A DNA stretch of 64,000 bases from Ascidia mentula (GCA_947561715.1 OX387197.1:22532266-22596265), one strand, 5' to 3'; counted from the stretch's first letter, positions 12,967 through 25,662 are shown. Translations and numbers: made by a program. Notes: a model not told the origin generated them from the sequence alone.

Positions 12967-13829
12967 CTAGCAGATTGTCAATGTTTTCAAAACGATTTAA
13001 CTATCTGATTGTCAGTTTGTAATGTATTTTTACATTTGCATTTCTGTTGGCTAACTCCGTTGTTGTGTTGTTTTTTAGCGATACCGATGATGCCTGCACA
13101 AACAGGCGAAATATATATGTCGTAAAAACTTGAAACAGACCGACGACTTAGGATTATTTATCATTTTCTGCGATTTAACTATTGCTGCATTTTTTGATCG
13201 AATTATAAATTTAGACATCGCATCAACCTTTAGCATTTCGACCAGATGGATTTCTTCATGTTCATTTTTGTAACACTGCATAACGTTGACCTAGGGTTTT
13301 GAAGGTCAACATTGCAACACATGCAACAATGTGTCTGCTTTTGTGGCTATTAAATTTTTCGTAAAGATTTTCTGCTCTGCGATTTTTATATAAAAGATAG
13401 TGTAATACTGTTGAAAGTGCGTCACGACAAATGTTTTTTTGTATGCCTTTTGTATTACCTTGTAATCATCAACTGTTTCTCATTTGTAAAATATACATGT
13501 GATGTTCGTTGCACGATCAGTCTTTACATGTTTTTACCACAGGTGACTTGCAAGTGGGTGTAAGCATACGTGTGCATGAGGAGATCTTATAAAAAAATAT
13601 TTGTGACGCAACTTGTCTGCACCCACATGATAAGTTCGGAAAACCTGTATGACGTTTTGTGTTACATGATTCTGTTTGCTGGTTTATCATACATGTGAGT
13701 AAAGTAACTGGTTTGTCGACAAGATGCGCAACGAAAATCTGAGTACAGAAAATCATTGAGCTTGATTTAAACTTCAACAATACCAATACGTCCCAATACC
13801 CATAAAAACGTGTGTGTGGCATCCACACC
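12967..13829. other. 3' flank of CTLR-4
   Basis: No gene was recognised. A segment at about 13520-13740 (caggtgacttgcaagtgggt and following) is repeated near 37490-37850, so this is a dispersed duplicate of unknown nature. Confidence 0.4.
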
Positions 13830-15200
13830 ATAACAGAAAACACAAGAAATCACAACAGTGTGTGGAGGTTACGTAACTAGCGACAGCAGTGGGATCGTGT
13901 TTTGATATAGTAGGGTATATCTCATAAACACAAGGATTCAAAAGACTACAACAAATGTAATCTCGCCTGGCTGAATGTTTATTACAATATTACCAACGCT
14001 ATAGGAGCAAAAGAGCAATACAAATTATGCTTTCAGTGACACCTGTGTCTGCGGTACTATTGAAAATCAAGAACTTTGCTTATAGTGCGGTACAATGTGA
14101 CTCGTCCTCCACAGCGTGAGTGAAAAAATTTGCGCCTGTCAGTTAAAACGATATAGTTCACTGCTATTGCCAACCGGCTCCACTGATTATAAGTTGAAAT
14201 AGGGTGCACTACTGTTGTCAATACCAACCTAAAAACAAGTGAATATGTAATTTATGTTTGACGTACAGTTTATGTGAACACAGGCAAAAGTTTTGGAAAA
14301 GCAATTCTTTGAGCAAAAAACACCCAACCTTTGTTGCAGCCAAAACAGGCACTTTAATAATTAATTAACTTCTAAATTTGAATGAGTGGTTACACGATCA
14401 GTATTATTGAAGGTACAAAACACAAAGCAACAGTGAACGCGTACATTATCACCATATGAGGAAAGGTTTATTTTTCATCAAACAACCACAAAATTGTTGC
14501 CAGTGTTATATAATATTTATAATAAGGACCAGTAACATGTTTAAACAAGACCTCACCTATCACTGCAAGGTATGGGATACAACGCAGCCTACTACGCAGT
14601 ATAACTACCGTGATTAGATGAGATCTTACGTAATAGTAGCCTTTATCCAGTGTTTTACAAACAAAACTGGCAGATAGACTGAGAGTAACATTAGGGTTAT
14701 GACAAAGCAGATCTCGACAAATTTTTAGTTTTATATCACCAAAGCAATCAAGTAATTGACACGATATATGTAAAATTACAATGAGAAAGCCAAACAAGCA
14801 TGTAGGGATTAGACATGAGCTGTATTATGGTCAAATTAAAACGATGGAGTGGAGGACAATACATTGCGAATAACCACACGCTTTCAAACGTTTACAAAAC
14901 ACTGCAGAGGAGCGCGTTCTGGCGATAGAGTTTATGTGGGATTTTAAATCATAACTTTCTACATAAGAAGTCACAACAATGTGTGGAGCGTGGAGTTTGA
15001 GTCACAAATACCAACAGTGGAAAGGTGTTTTGATATACAAGTCGTTATATCTGAGAAACACACGAAGGTGACGCACGAGAAATGGTGGAAGAAACTGCTT
15101 TATTCAATATAACAATGAAATTGTCCATAATACATGCGTGTGGAAGGTTGGTAGGAAATAGTGAGAATTCAATGAGCGAAAACGGAGAAAGTTAACGAAA
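13830..15200 (+). repeat. Diverged copies of the 0.8-kb repeat downstream of CTLR-5
   Basis: Landmarks aaatcacaacagtgtgtgga (about 13845) and the cactgcagaggagcgcgttc-type sequence (about 14900) match those at 1530-3340. The 14750-15120 stretch is nearly identical to 3060-3400, including gaaacacacgaaggtgacgc. This shows that CTLR-2 and CTLR-5, with about 2 kb of 3' flank each, arose by segmental duplication. Confidence 0.75.
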
Positions 15201-15377
15201 TACTTCATATCAAAATTCAACCTCTACGCATTTTTACTGCTTTGTCTTGAACTGAAAAATATTTACATGGCGCTTTTGAAACTAAACTGCGTTGATTAGT
15301 GGTGAGAAAAGAGTTTGATTTCCAATTCAAACAATCACTTCCAATATCCCTTTTCATGTGGCTATTTTGACGTTTAG

Positions 15378-17962
15378 TTAATTTCTCGGTTTTCCGTTGT
15401 TCTTTTTGATTACACTGGCATATACGTCGCCACAAGCCTCATCGTCCTTCAATGCTGTGTCCTCCACCGGGATAATATCATAACATGCATCGGCTTTTGG
15501 GAGTGATTCATCACAGAAAGATTCCTCATCAATATCCAAGTATAATTCTGCTTGTGCAGATTCGTTGGTTGGTGTCTGGTCATCCGTTTCGTTGTGTTGT
15601 GTAGATGCCGTTTCGTCAACCACACCACTGTTATCCGCGTTCTGTCCATCCCCAGGTGCTTTGGATGCAACGTCGCATTGGTTGACGTAAGTTACGATAT
15701 TGGGTTGTTTGCGTATAATTTTTGCTTCGTCTGTATGCATGTCGACAAAGTGAAAATAAAACAAAAAACAACTTTTATGATAACCGATTTTACCTATTTC
15801 GGCGTATTCGGGATGACTCCGCTTTCGTGACCTTGAAATGCAATTAGTATTTTTATTTAAATTGTAAATTTATTTTCAAATTGCATCATACATAAAAAAA
15901 GAAACTCTGATAGAAATAAATCAACTACGTATACACCCAAGACAATATTTATTGCCAAGCGCTACCATGTGTGCTATAGATACAAACAAACATGTTTCAT
16001 CAGTGATTTTTTTATTGTATCAACTTTATTGTGTCAATATTTTTAAAACAATATTCAATACTTTTGGGGCTTGCGTCTACAGATGCACAAGGTAACGGCA
16101 ATAGCAAGAAAGACAATTCCCAGCCCCGAGGCAATGAGAACAGTAGAAACCACGTCTGTTGTTTCCGTAATGAAAAACAAAAATTTAAGCAAGACGTTAG
16201 CTTAGCTTGATCAACATTAACCGAACAGCTTAATTATACGGTTTTGCTATATATTTTCTTTGATTAAAAACCGTCGGAAAGCCAACCAGTATATAAGTTT
16301 CAATAGATAGGATCACGTATAGGTACCTAATTGATCTTCTGCTTTTGTTGTTGGCTCCCAGTAACCAGAAGTTGTTTCTGAAATAAAAATAATATTCCTG
16401 TGAGTAAAACATAGTAAATTGTGCTGTTGATACTTCAAACTGCATTCATACCTTTAATTAAAGTTGCGTTAACAACGTCTTGTATATTGTTGTGGGTCGT
16501 AAACAGAGTAGATGAAGTACTTGAATTACGAGTAAGAATTTCCGAAGCAAGTGTCGGTCGGATAGTCGTTGTGTTGACTGTAGTACCTATGTGTGTATGC
16601 TTGCATAATATACAAAAGAAATGCAATAAACGTGATATAGTTTCTACGTTAACACAATAGTTTGATGTAAGTCCTAATTTCTGGTACAAGTTTTGTGTCA
16701 CTTATTGGTATGTAAATAAAGTAGTTGAGTTACTTGGTTTGTCGACAAAAAATTCTGTGGTATTTGAAGTTTCACTGGCAGACATTTCTGTTGCAATAGT
16801 AGAATAACGAACACCTGTACAAAAAGAAACGGTTACCGAAACAGTCACAAACGTAGAACAAACGTCTATGTTTCGTTTCGTTTTGGATTTGTAAGTATAG
16901 GCTAGGTCGGTTTCTGGTTACGTCTAACCAGGATTAAATTTAACAACCAAATTGTTTTACTGAAGCGAGACATCATACCTAAATTAATTCTTTGACAAAC
17001 ATATCTTGATGAATATGAACAGGGAACATCTCTCCATTTGAATGTTGAATCAAGTTCATAAACCCAACCCATAATCACACATTCCTCATTTCCTCCTGAG
17101 TTGTTTGGTTCGTTCATAAACCACTGTGCTACATCAACACTTGTTCCATCAGTCCACTGAAACTTGGGGCCTGTGACTCTCGTAGCACCGATGTAAAACG
17201 AGTAGGGAACATCTGACAAAACGATTACCAGAATAAAATTATGTTAATTATCAAGGTACTAGTTATACAGCAACACACAAAACATTCCAATGCAGACAAA
17301 ATTTTAATACTTTTTCTTTCGGTCGTAAAACATTTTTTTCGTTGTATCGACATCATTATATTTTATACAATCCTGTTTTCGGCAATACACGTTTTTGTAC
17401 GCTGTTGTTTATATTTAAGTATTGCAGCATTAGCTGTCTGTAAGTGTCGAATATTCAGCAGAGATTCTACGGCAGAACGTGAGTCTCCCACATGAGAAAA
17501 CCATCACATGGGTACCCGACTCGATAGCCCCCCTAGGTTTTATCGGCGTCCATGTAATATTGTAACATTTGCTTGCATACTTTATTTACGTTGTAGTCTT
17601 CTGCGCAAAAAAATAACCATGACTTGATATTCGGATTCAGTGTCCGAATTCGGATTAGCTCGAATATCCAATCCCAAATAGAAATATGAATTACGATTAA
17701 TTGTGCCTTGTTTTGCAACATAGAATACACGAAAATTCAATAACATACCTGTTACATTTATCTTTCCGACAAGAAAGTTGAACACTTGAGTTGTTTTAAC
17801 ATTTGCCACAGTAGCATTTCTTGCAGCACATCCACTTTGAGCTTGAGCATAAGAACTGACTGCACTGTATTCGATGTAATACTCGTAACCTTCAAACTGC
17901 TGCCAGGTTTGGCCGTTGACAAGATAAACAACACATGTTATGACGCAGATAAGATCTTTCAT
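15378..17962 (-). CDS. CTLR-5: group A C-type lectin-like receptor, 399 aa
   Basis: Eight exons (17962-17749, 17212-16979, 16814-16734, 16586-16452, 16377-16327, 16155-16062, 15831-15794, 15730-15378) sum to 1200 nt, an open 399-aa frame. Leader, CTLD with NEPNNSGGNEEC and WRDVPC, stalk, TM (VLIASGLGIVFLAIAV), basic RRKP, micro-exon with EYAEI, and a tail with TYVNQ, LYLDI, CYDII and VYASV. Two splice sites appear moved relative to CTLR-2: exon 3 must end at an earlier donor because a TAA lies further on, and the ancestral TM-exon acceptor is mutated, so a downstream CAG is used; both keep phase 1. Intact in sequence, but transcript support would settle the two sites. Confidence 0.8.
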
Positions 17963-18754
17963 AACGAATTAAATAAACATCCGTCTAGTTTTGAAAAAAA
18001 AAATAGATCCTTCGAATGTTAACCAATTCCTCAATCTCTGTTTGTCTCTTTTTCCTGTTTACAACAAATTGTCTTACAATGAAGAAAGAACATCGTTTGT
18101 GCGACAAGTGGGATGTTTGCAGCAAGCTGGCGAAGCGTGAGGACAGTGCGCAACGCCTTAAAGCAAAACTCCTGTGAGCTGTCATTGAATAGTAGGAGAA
18201 CTCTTACTATGCCTACAAACTTGCTCACACAATGAAATCAGGCGGTTATGACGAGTTTTCTATAATTTTAAGTCCGTTTGCCAGGAACATTGCCGCCACA
18301 CATTAAGCAAAGAGTATAGATTTCAAACCATGTTTAAGCGAGTTCGATTATGCAACTGTACTTTTGACGAATTCTAATCGTTTCGTAACGAAAGTTCTTG
18401 TATGAGAGTGTTGGAGAAGAACGACGCCTATGGGTGCGTAACTGACGTAGAGTCGATAATATATACACTGAAAGCATTGCCGAGGAATGTGCGTGGGATA
18501 TGATAACGTAAAACACACACAACACTATGTGGTGACGTCACAAGAAACAATAGTGGAAGTGTGAATTGATATGAAAGTTGCTTAACAGTAGTTCTTCGCA
18601 TATAATGTCATGCAGGTTGATAAATATTCGACAGAGTTTACTTTCAATCTTTTGAAAGGCTGTTCGAGAACTTTTAGCATTTTGCATGGATAAAAAAATC
18701 CATTAGTAAAACCCCAGTTAAAATATACATATACTGTGGAATATCATCTGTTTA
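17963..18754. other. 5' flank of CTLR-5
   Basis: No exon was recognised. A weak copy of the dispersed repeat (cacaacactatgtggtgacg) lies near 18518. This region precedes the CTLR-6 remains. Confidence 0.35.
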
Positions 18755-19255
18755 TTGGTCGATTTTTTTCAGTTTCTTGGTAACAACTGCATATATGTCG
18801 TAACATGTGCCATTGCTACACAAATCAACACCCGCCTCTTCGTTATTTTGTGGGTATGCCGCTTTACTGTTACTTCGACCATGTATGGATTTATGGATTC
18901 TCCGAGGAAGGGTTTGATTAACCTAAGTTGGGTTATGAAGTTGCTTGCTTGTCAAGCACTGTCACGCAGAGGACACACTCAAACATTTTATGTACATACG
19001 AAAAAGATACGTCAAAAAACATGTTTATACTTTTTTCGCCTGTGAATATAAATGGTTGCGGCAATGTAGATTAGGAACGCAATTCCCACCAATAAGGCAA
19101 AAAGAGCATAAAAAATTATTCCATTTTTTTCCTAACTAGAAAAAGAGACATGTTTTTAAAAACAGAAGTTAAACTATTAAAACCAATCAATGCAACTTAT
19201 CTCTCCATCTGAATGTTGAATCAAGTTCGTAAATCCAACTCATTATCACAAAATC
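18755..19255 (-). pseudogene. CTLR-6: relic of a group A receptor
   Basis: Three compressed minus-strand fragments are in the right order. Exon-2 sequence at about 19253-19196 encodes WIYELDSTFRWRD. TM sequence at about 19115-19030 encodes ALFALLVGIAFLIYIAA. Tail sequence at about 18810-18757 encodes ACYDIYAVVTKK, matching the YAVV end of other group A tails. Exon 1, stalk exons and splice sites are gone and frames are broken. Confidence 0.65.
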
Positions 19256-19259
19256 CTGG

Positions 19260-20191
19260 TACACTTGTGTGGCGTTTTTTTAAGACGCATTTTCCAATTT
19301 ATTGAACTTCAAGCAATGTAACTTGCTGTGACGTTTTGTTATGCAGCACAGCAGTATGAAAATCGTAGGCTTGAGAGTACTGAAATATCATTCCGCAATT
19401 TAATTCTGCGCAACAAGTATTTTTTTTAAATTTATTTTCACGTGAGTCTTATTATGTCGCCAACGACCGTTACAATTTTGTTTCCAAGTGCTCTCTACCA
19501 CTCCCTGACGGAAAGTTTTTAAATTACACTAAATTGATGACAATATGGGTTATCCCGGCGTCAGTATGTAGTATGCACACTCTTTTCAGGTAACAAACCA
19601 GATACTCCAAGCTACGCCTGTATTTGTGGGTTGTCAGGTTGCGTGTCAGATTGGCAAACATTTGTACGACCTTCATTCCACCAAACACAAAACGGCTTAG
19701 TCGACAGCGAGAAATATTAGACGGAATTTTCAAAAACTTTAACCAAAAAAACTCTAAAATCAAATATTTGACGATCGGTTTGCAACGAAATTACCACATT
19801 GCGCATCAGCAATACGTTCAATTACTGATTTTCTTAGTTTAAAAGTTGACTATATAGTATGTGTTGCTTGAAAAAAAGAAAAAGGAAAAGGCAACTTAAT
19901 ACTGGTTTTTAGTCAAATTTTCCTTGTTTGGCATTTATAAAAACGTTACCTTTCACAAAAGAAAAGTTATTTTGTATGTGGGAGATAAAGACATCATGAT
20001 GATTCCACTGGTAATGTAAAAATAGTGGTGTAACAATCCGTAAACCTACAAACTTTTACATCGCAAATGAACACCAACATGCATGCCACATTGCGCGAAA
20101 AGTATTCATAGCCACGGGGCTAAAAATGTTGCTGTGTGTGTGGTAGAAAACCTCACATGACAGTTAAGTCTGCATTTGGGTGTACGTACCT
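19260..20191. other. Intergenic, 5' flank of CTLR-7
   Basis: No gene, RNA gene or bounded repeat was recognised. Confidence 0.35.
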
Positions 20192-20302
20192 CACCATGTG
20201 GGTTGAAATCCTTCGCCTGTTCGTATGGCTGTGAAACAAGTGCTGGAAAGTGAATCACTTTGTTATGTAGTTCTTGACATCCAGTCATTTGCATCAGTCA
20301 TT
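20192..20302 (+). promoter_or_regulatory. Group B upstream block, CTLR-7 copy
   Basis: The block accatgtgggttgaaatcct is followed by ggaaagtgaatcactttg and a catcagtcattATG context, closely matching the CTLR-4 block in sequence and spacing. Confidence 0.55.
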
Positions 20303-20862
20303 ATGAAAAAAATATACAAGGTTTTTGTTTTTGTTTCATGTGTGGTTTTACCAGTCACTACTCAAACATGGCACCAGTTTCAAGGTTACGAATATTATGT
20401 AGAATACAGTGCAGTCATTTCTTACGCTCAAGCTCAAAGTGAATGTGCTGCAAGAAATGATAATGTGGCAAATGTTAAAACAACCCAAGTATTCAACTTT
20501 CTGGTCGGAAAAATAAGCGTAACAGGCAAAAATTAGTTAGTTTCCAGTAAATTGTTAATTTTTTTTGTGAACAAAATGTTTAAAAACATTTAAAAAACGT
20601 TTTGAACGCCAGGTATCATGATAAATACTAAACCTTTTGTTTAAAAAAACAACATATATACACCTTTTTATTAAAAACATTGTATTTTTCTGACGTTTCG
20701 CCTGTACCAACGACTAGGTTTATACAGAGAATAAAACAAACGCAGTAACAAAGCAAAAGGCAAGGAAATTACTTGACGAAAAAGTACAGAAGGGGCACAG
20801 CAGCTTAAATACAGCGGGATATAAATCAAAAGAAAGCAAAAACGGGTCTGTTATATCGCCTG

Positions 20863-21019
20863 TTCCTCAGAATATCCCTACTCTTTTGTTCCTCAGAATA
20901 TCCCTACTCTTTTGTTACTCAGAATATCCCTACTCTTTTGTTCCTCAGAATATCCCTCCTCTTTTGTCCCACAGAATATCCCTACTCTTTTGTTCCTCAG
21001 ACTATCCCCACTCTTTTGT
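20863..21019 (+). repeat. 26-bp minisatellite made of a splice acceptor plus exon start
   Basis: Six consecutive 26-bp units begin at 20863, 20889, 20915, 20941, 20967 and 20993. Each has a YAG acceptor followed by A(A/C)TATCCC, then a tail reading ctcttttg. The last unit is the genuine start of CTLR-7 exon 2. The unit therefore copies the intron/exon boundary itself. Confidence 0.92.
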
Positions 21020-21566
21020 CGTCGGTGCTACGAGGGTCAAAGGAACCAACAAGTTTCAGTGGACAGATGGAACGAGTGTTAATGTAACATAGTGGAGTGC
21101 AGGGAAACCAAAGAACTGTCGAGGAAATGACGATTGTTTGAGGATGGGTTGGGTTTATGAACTTGATTCAACATATAGATGGAGACATGGTCCCTGTTCG
21201 CCTACACACAAATCGAGATATATTTGTCAAAGTAAGAAGAAATTGATGGTAGTTTTCTTAATGGTAAGCTAAAAATTTCCAAAATATAAATTCTGATATC
21301 TATGTTAAGCTGGAATATCTCATCAAATGATTGTTTCCGTGGTAGATCCCATTTTTGTATGTGTTATTGTGATCCTGGTTATAACAAACATCGTTTCATG
21401 TGTTGTGATCTGGAAACAACGGAATAATGAACGGTAAAATTACAATCTAACTCACGAAACAATTGTAAACTTAAATAGTATTTTACTCAGAAGCGACTCA
21501 CGAAGCAACGCAGGAAATAAAACTGTTCGCCAGAAAGCGACCACTGAGAAGTACGAAAACCTTAAA

Positions 21567-22458
21567 GTGCATGTGACACGCAAAAATAAAACATGCTAAT
21601 AACTTAACTGATGTTCTTAACTTAAAAACATTTTTGGCGAAAAAAGTAGTTTGATACGGCGACTGGTTTCTGAGATACAGCTGATCAAAGTCGCATTTTT
21701 GCCGCTGCGAACGAAATCGTGCGAAAGCGACATTATTGTTGCGTGTCGTCATAGAAGGTTCTTTGGTCGTGCGAGTGCTGGCAGCAAGCCTTATGCGTAG
21801 GAATGGAAAACATTGTAAAACCCGTTTAGTATAGTATTGCATTAAAACGGGGGACAACAAGTGAAGTGCGACAAACGGATTTCGATGCCAATTTGAGCTG
21901 CAGACAGATGACCGCTGTTTCGACCTGTTATGTCTTATTTAGTTGTGTAATAATAAAACAGTTACTGGGACAGGGTGTTCTTGTTGTTACAGCATTTATG
22001 ATCGCTAACGTGACACATGAACTTTTCAAAACACGACAAAGACAAACCGTCTATTTAGCATTGCCGTTTTGTCCACTCACAGCAAAAGATATAAGTAGGT
22101 TAATTGAATTTTAAGGCTGGCAAAGATTAAACGACCAAATTAGCTGATTATGCAACACAACACTGTTATTCTGTCATATCACCACTTTTTGATTTATTGT
22201 GGATTTGTGGATTCTTCATTCATCTGTGGATTCTCTTATGTTTGAAACTATTCGATATCTGCAATATAAGGCGCCTTCTCCTATTTAAACAATGCATTTA
22301 TTTTCGACGCAAAAGGTTTACGATTTTTGGTCGCCGCTACTTTAGGTGCAGTTTTCTACATTTTTTAGTTGACGTAGAACCCAAAAACTTTGAATATATG
22401 TTTGTTGTAGATGTACCTTTAGTTTTACGCGAAGTTGTCATGACCGTGTCATACGCAC
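21567..22458. mobile_element. Insertion of about 892 bp in the CTLR-7 tail exon
   Basis: Left end GTGCATGTGACACG and right end CGTGTCATACGCAC are inverted complements at 12 of 14 bases. Flanking TTAAA and TCAAA could be a 5-bp target duplication with one mismatch. CTLR-10 and CTLR-12 have no such sequence between YEN and the second tyrosine, which shows that it is an insertion. No transposase was recognised, so the family is unassigned. Confidence 0.6.
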
Positions 22459-22694
22459 TCAAACCCTGCTCAACAAAAAAAAAACAACACTCATACGAGA
22501 AATGTCAGGTACGACTTTGGACATGTAGACTTTATGAAAACAGTGCAAATGGCGGAAATTAGGAAAAAAACATCACCCATTTAGGTGTTACTGCAACTGG
22601 TAGTTCTGCGTCGAGCAATCCAAGTTACGTGAACGTGAAAGGCAACGTATCTGCAACAAATGAAGATGCTGCTTACATTACTTTTTCTGTCTAG

Positions 22695-23263
22695 TTTACA
22701 TTCGCACGTAACAATTAAACTTGTCGATATTGTATGATGTGTATTTTGGTAATGAAGACACCGTGTTGTGCTTTACTGTCACATACCTTACATCAGTTGT
22801 GCCTGTTTGTTGTATCTAGTTTGCTGCAAATGCATATTTATGATCGTCCTGTAGCGGCTGCGCAGTGCTTGTGCTTACTATTGGTCAAGATTACATTTTT
22901 CTGGGTGATGTTTGGCATATTACAATGTACTGTATCCTACATGATATAATCGCCTGTTATAGAATAGGGTCGAACGTCATGGTGTTACACTCACAACATA
23001 CTGTAGCATTATAGGATTATCATAGAAACGTTAATTTTTTTGTGATAAGATGTCGCTGCCTATATCCTCCGCAGTAAATATAGAGACTCTAGCGATGCTA
23101 AAATAACTCAAAGCGTACACATCGCTGTAAGTTTTTCCAATTCATGATACCGCCGCCCGTGTATGAATTTGACGTATCACGACAACGGGGATTCAAAATT
23201 AGAGGCTGGATAAAATTGCCACAACTTACAAAGTTGTAATCACTATATGTGGGTACACGTTAC
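22695..23263. other. 3' flank of CTLR-7
   Basis: The stretch 22730-22950 is homologous to the 3' flanks of CTLR-10 (reverse, about 32110-32290) and CTLR-12 (about 39780-39860). It is a shared 3'UTR or flank of these three paralogues. No gene was recognised. Confidence 0.5.
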
Positions 23264-23359
23264 ATACCATGTGGGTTGAAACTTTCGCGCGATTGGCAGG
23301 AAGTTTCGAAAGGATTATCAATCGTGTTATGGTTCTTAAGTCATTCTTGTTCACTCGCG
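23264..23359 (+). promoter_or_regulatory. Group B upstream block, CTLR-8 copy
   Basis: The block accatgtgggttgaaacttt lies 96 bp before the chosen ATG, as in the other group B genes. The following gaaagtgaat stretch is not conserved here. Confidence 0.5.
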
Positions 23360-24947
23360 ATGACAGAAAGAGTTAGGATACCGATTTTTATGTTGTGTGT
23401 GGTTTTATCAGTCAAAGCCGAAACATGGCACCAGTTTCAAGGTTACGAGTATTACATCGAACACAGTGCAGCTCATTCTTATACTCAAGCTGTCTGTGGA
23501 TGTGCTACAAGAAATGCTACTGTGGCAAATGGTAAAACATCTCAAGATTTCAACTTTCTTGTTAGAAAAATAACTATCACAGGTGACTTCTCAATAAATT
23601 ATCGCCGTTTTTGGCAAATAATGATAAACTAATGTATTTTTTCTCTATATGATTTACCAGCATTTAGGTTACCAGAATTTGGATTAAAAATTGCTTAATA
23701 TTTTTTCAAACACTGAAAACGAATCTTTAGTTTTAAATTGTACGTTACAAAAAATTTTTCAACATTACCAATTTACCTTTTAGATAGCTTGTTATGATTT
23801 TTAGACCATCCTTACTCATTCTACATCGGCGCTACAAGAATAAACGACAGCTACATGTTTCAGTGGACAGATGGAACGAGTGTTGATGTAGCACAGTGGG
23901 ACGCAGGGGCACCAAACAACCAAGGAGGAAATGAGGATTGTGTGATAATGGGTTGGATTTATGAACTTGATTCAACATTCAGATGGAGAGATGTTCCCTG
24001 TTCATACACATCAAGATATATTTGTCAAAGGAACACTGAAACTACGAACAACCGTCGATACGGTAGTACACTGTGATTAATTGGCAGCCATACATTAAAA
24101 TAAATAGCACCCGACAGAACAAGGTATGTATGCTGTTATTAATATTGCCTGCCTTTAATTTCGTACTATTTTTAATTACGAAACTTACGCGTATAAAATG
24201 TTGATAGTATGTTTTTGCAGAAATTGCACAACAGACATCAGCAAATGAAATGTGTCCTCAACACTTCACACAAAACACAATACACACAACAACAACACCT
24301 TCCCCCAATTTTCAGACATCCGCACATGCTTTAGAAACTACAGTAAACATCCATCTTTCGGATGGTATGTATCGTTGCCGTGCAAGTGTTCAACAATAGG
24401 TATTAAGAAACAGTCACAATCTACTGTTCTGCTTAGAATCCACGACCGAAGGAAGTCCAATTTTCTTCACACAAAGTGCAGAAACGTTTTACGACAGTCT
24501 AAAATGTGAGAATTTTATTGTAAATGCGTAACTAAAGTTGTGACTAAAAAAATCTCTAAAGGACAACTACTTTTTTTCTTTAGTACATCGCATTATCCTC
24601 ATATGTGGTATTGTGATCTTGTTTCTGACAAACATGATGTGCTGTGGTATGGTTTGGAAGCTGCGAAAAGATAAAAGGTATTTGTTGAATCTACCCTACA
24701 ACCACAATTGACTTAACTGCAACTTATTCAGGAGAGAACCAAATGCTCACACACAACAAGAAACTATTCATCAGGAAGCGCCTGCAGGAACCTACGAAAA
24801 TGTAAATCTTTCCCAGCAAAAAAATTTACACCCACACGAAGAAATATCAGGTACGATTTTAAAAAAGTAAAGACTGTACAGGTTTAAATTGCAAAAGAAC
24901 CTTTTTCAGGTATTACTGGAACTACCGTATTAAAACACCTATGTTAG
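23360..24947 (+). CDS. CTLR-8: group B C-type lectin-like receptor, truncated tail, 314 aa
   Basis: Seven exons (23360-23582, 23805-24062, 24221-24364, 24437-24505, 24584-24677, 24732-24850, 24910-24947) sum to 945 nt, giving 314 aa. Leader, CTLD with GAPNNQGGNEDC (A for E in EPN), WRDVPC, YICQR; short Thr-rich stalk; TM (ILICGIVILFLTNMMCCGMV); LRKDKR. The tail keeps YENV, but the second ITAM-like tyrosine is His (HPHEEI). The last exon stops after 12 codons, so the YVNV and final tyrosine motifs of sisters are absent. The first CTLD half is also the most divergent (VCGCATRN, VANGKT). The frame is open, but the signalling capacity looks reduced. Confidence 0.85.
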
Positions 24948-25348
24948 GAAGAAGAAAAGACATCCAAAACACATCAAATAATTATAAAAACGCCTTGCAA
25001 TCAAAATAACAAAACCGCAGTTGTGAAAGCCTAACTAAGTTTTAATAATGTACCGTACTAACTTATATCCTGTATATCTAGCTTTCTGTAGCTTTCTATT
25101 ATTTCAGAATGTGTTTACCACAAATTTACATTGTGTGACTTGAGTTTGCGAAATGTTTTTCGAATCAAGGTATAAAAGTTGTTTTAATATAATTGGAATA
25201 CTTACTTACTAGATAAAAACAACGGATGGCTGAAAAGTATTTGCATAAAATGTATGAGCTCCAAAGAATGCCTCGTTAAATACATATAAGATTCACCCCA
25301 CATGGAATGTATCTCAAAAAAGTTTTTGCACGAAAGCTGAAAACATTT
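24948..25348. other. 3' flank of CTLR-8
   Basis: No gene was recognised. Confidence 0.35.
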
Positions 25349-25662
25349 AAAACGCTTTACGCCGCCTTGAAGTAGACCAAAGAGAAAAAAAGGTTCCAAG
25401 ATCAAACAGAGAAAATACGAATCTAGGAGTCAAAGCAGTAACTCTGCCAACCCTACATTTATTTTTCCTGAACACTTCCAAGACCGGAGGCACTGGAAAA
25501 TGCGCGTTTTGTACTGTAACGATCAGCGCATTAGCTTGCGTTTCTCTAGTCGTAAAGGCAAGGAAGCATGTTAAATACAATCAACTAGAACACCAGGTGC
25601 AGCACTTACAAAAGCAAACAATGGTCAGTGAGAAAATGACAAACCAGCGGAGCGTGTACTAG
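25349..25662 (+). CDS. Unassigned open frame with a hydrophobic segment (possible lone exon)
   Basis: An open frame of about 104 codons, lacking an early ATG, contains a hydrophobic run (CAFCTVTISALACVSLVV) flanked by basic residues. A Gln/His/Leu-rich, possibly coiled-coil stretch (NQLEHQVQHLQKQ) follows before a TAG. No family is recognised. It could be an exon of an untraced membrane protein or a chance frame. There is no supporting neighbour exon. Confidence 0.25.

Larger units (their letters stand above)
20303..22694 (+). pseudogene. CTLR-7: group B receptor, disrupted by stop and insertion
   Basis: Exon 1 (20303-20525) is open, but the donor after VTG is GC rather than GT. Exon 2 (21001-21231) has an in-frame TAG at 21090 where paralogues have CAG in the AQW motif. 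Its acceptor region is a six-copy 26-bp repeat. The TM exon (21346-21433, VCVIVILVITNIVSCVVIW) is intact. The tail exon starts at 21491 with KYENLK, is interrupted by an 892-bp insertion, and resumes near 22464 (QHSYEKC). The last exon (about 22600-22694) carries PSYVNV and AAYITFSV. No separate stalk exon was found. A close relative of CTLR-10 and CTLR-12, recently dead. Confidence 0.82.
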
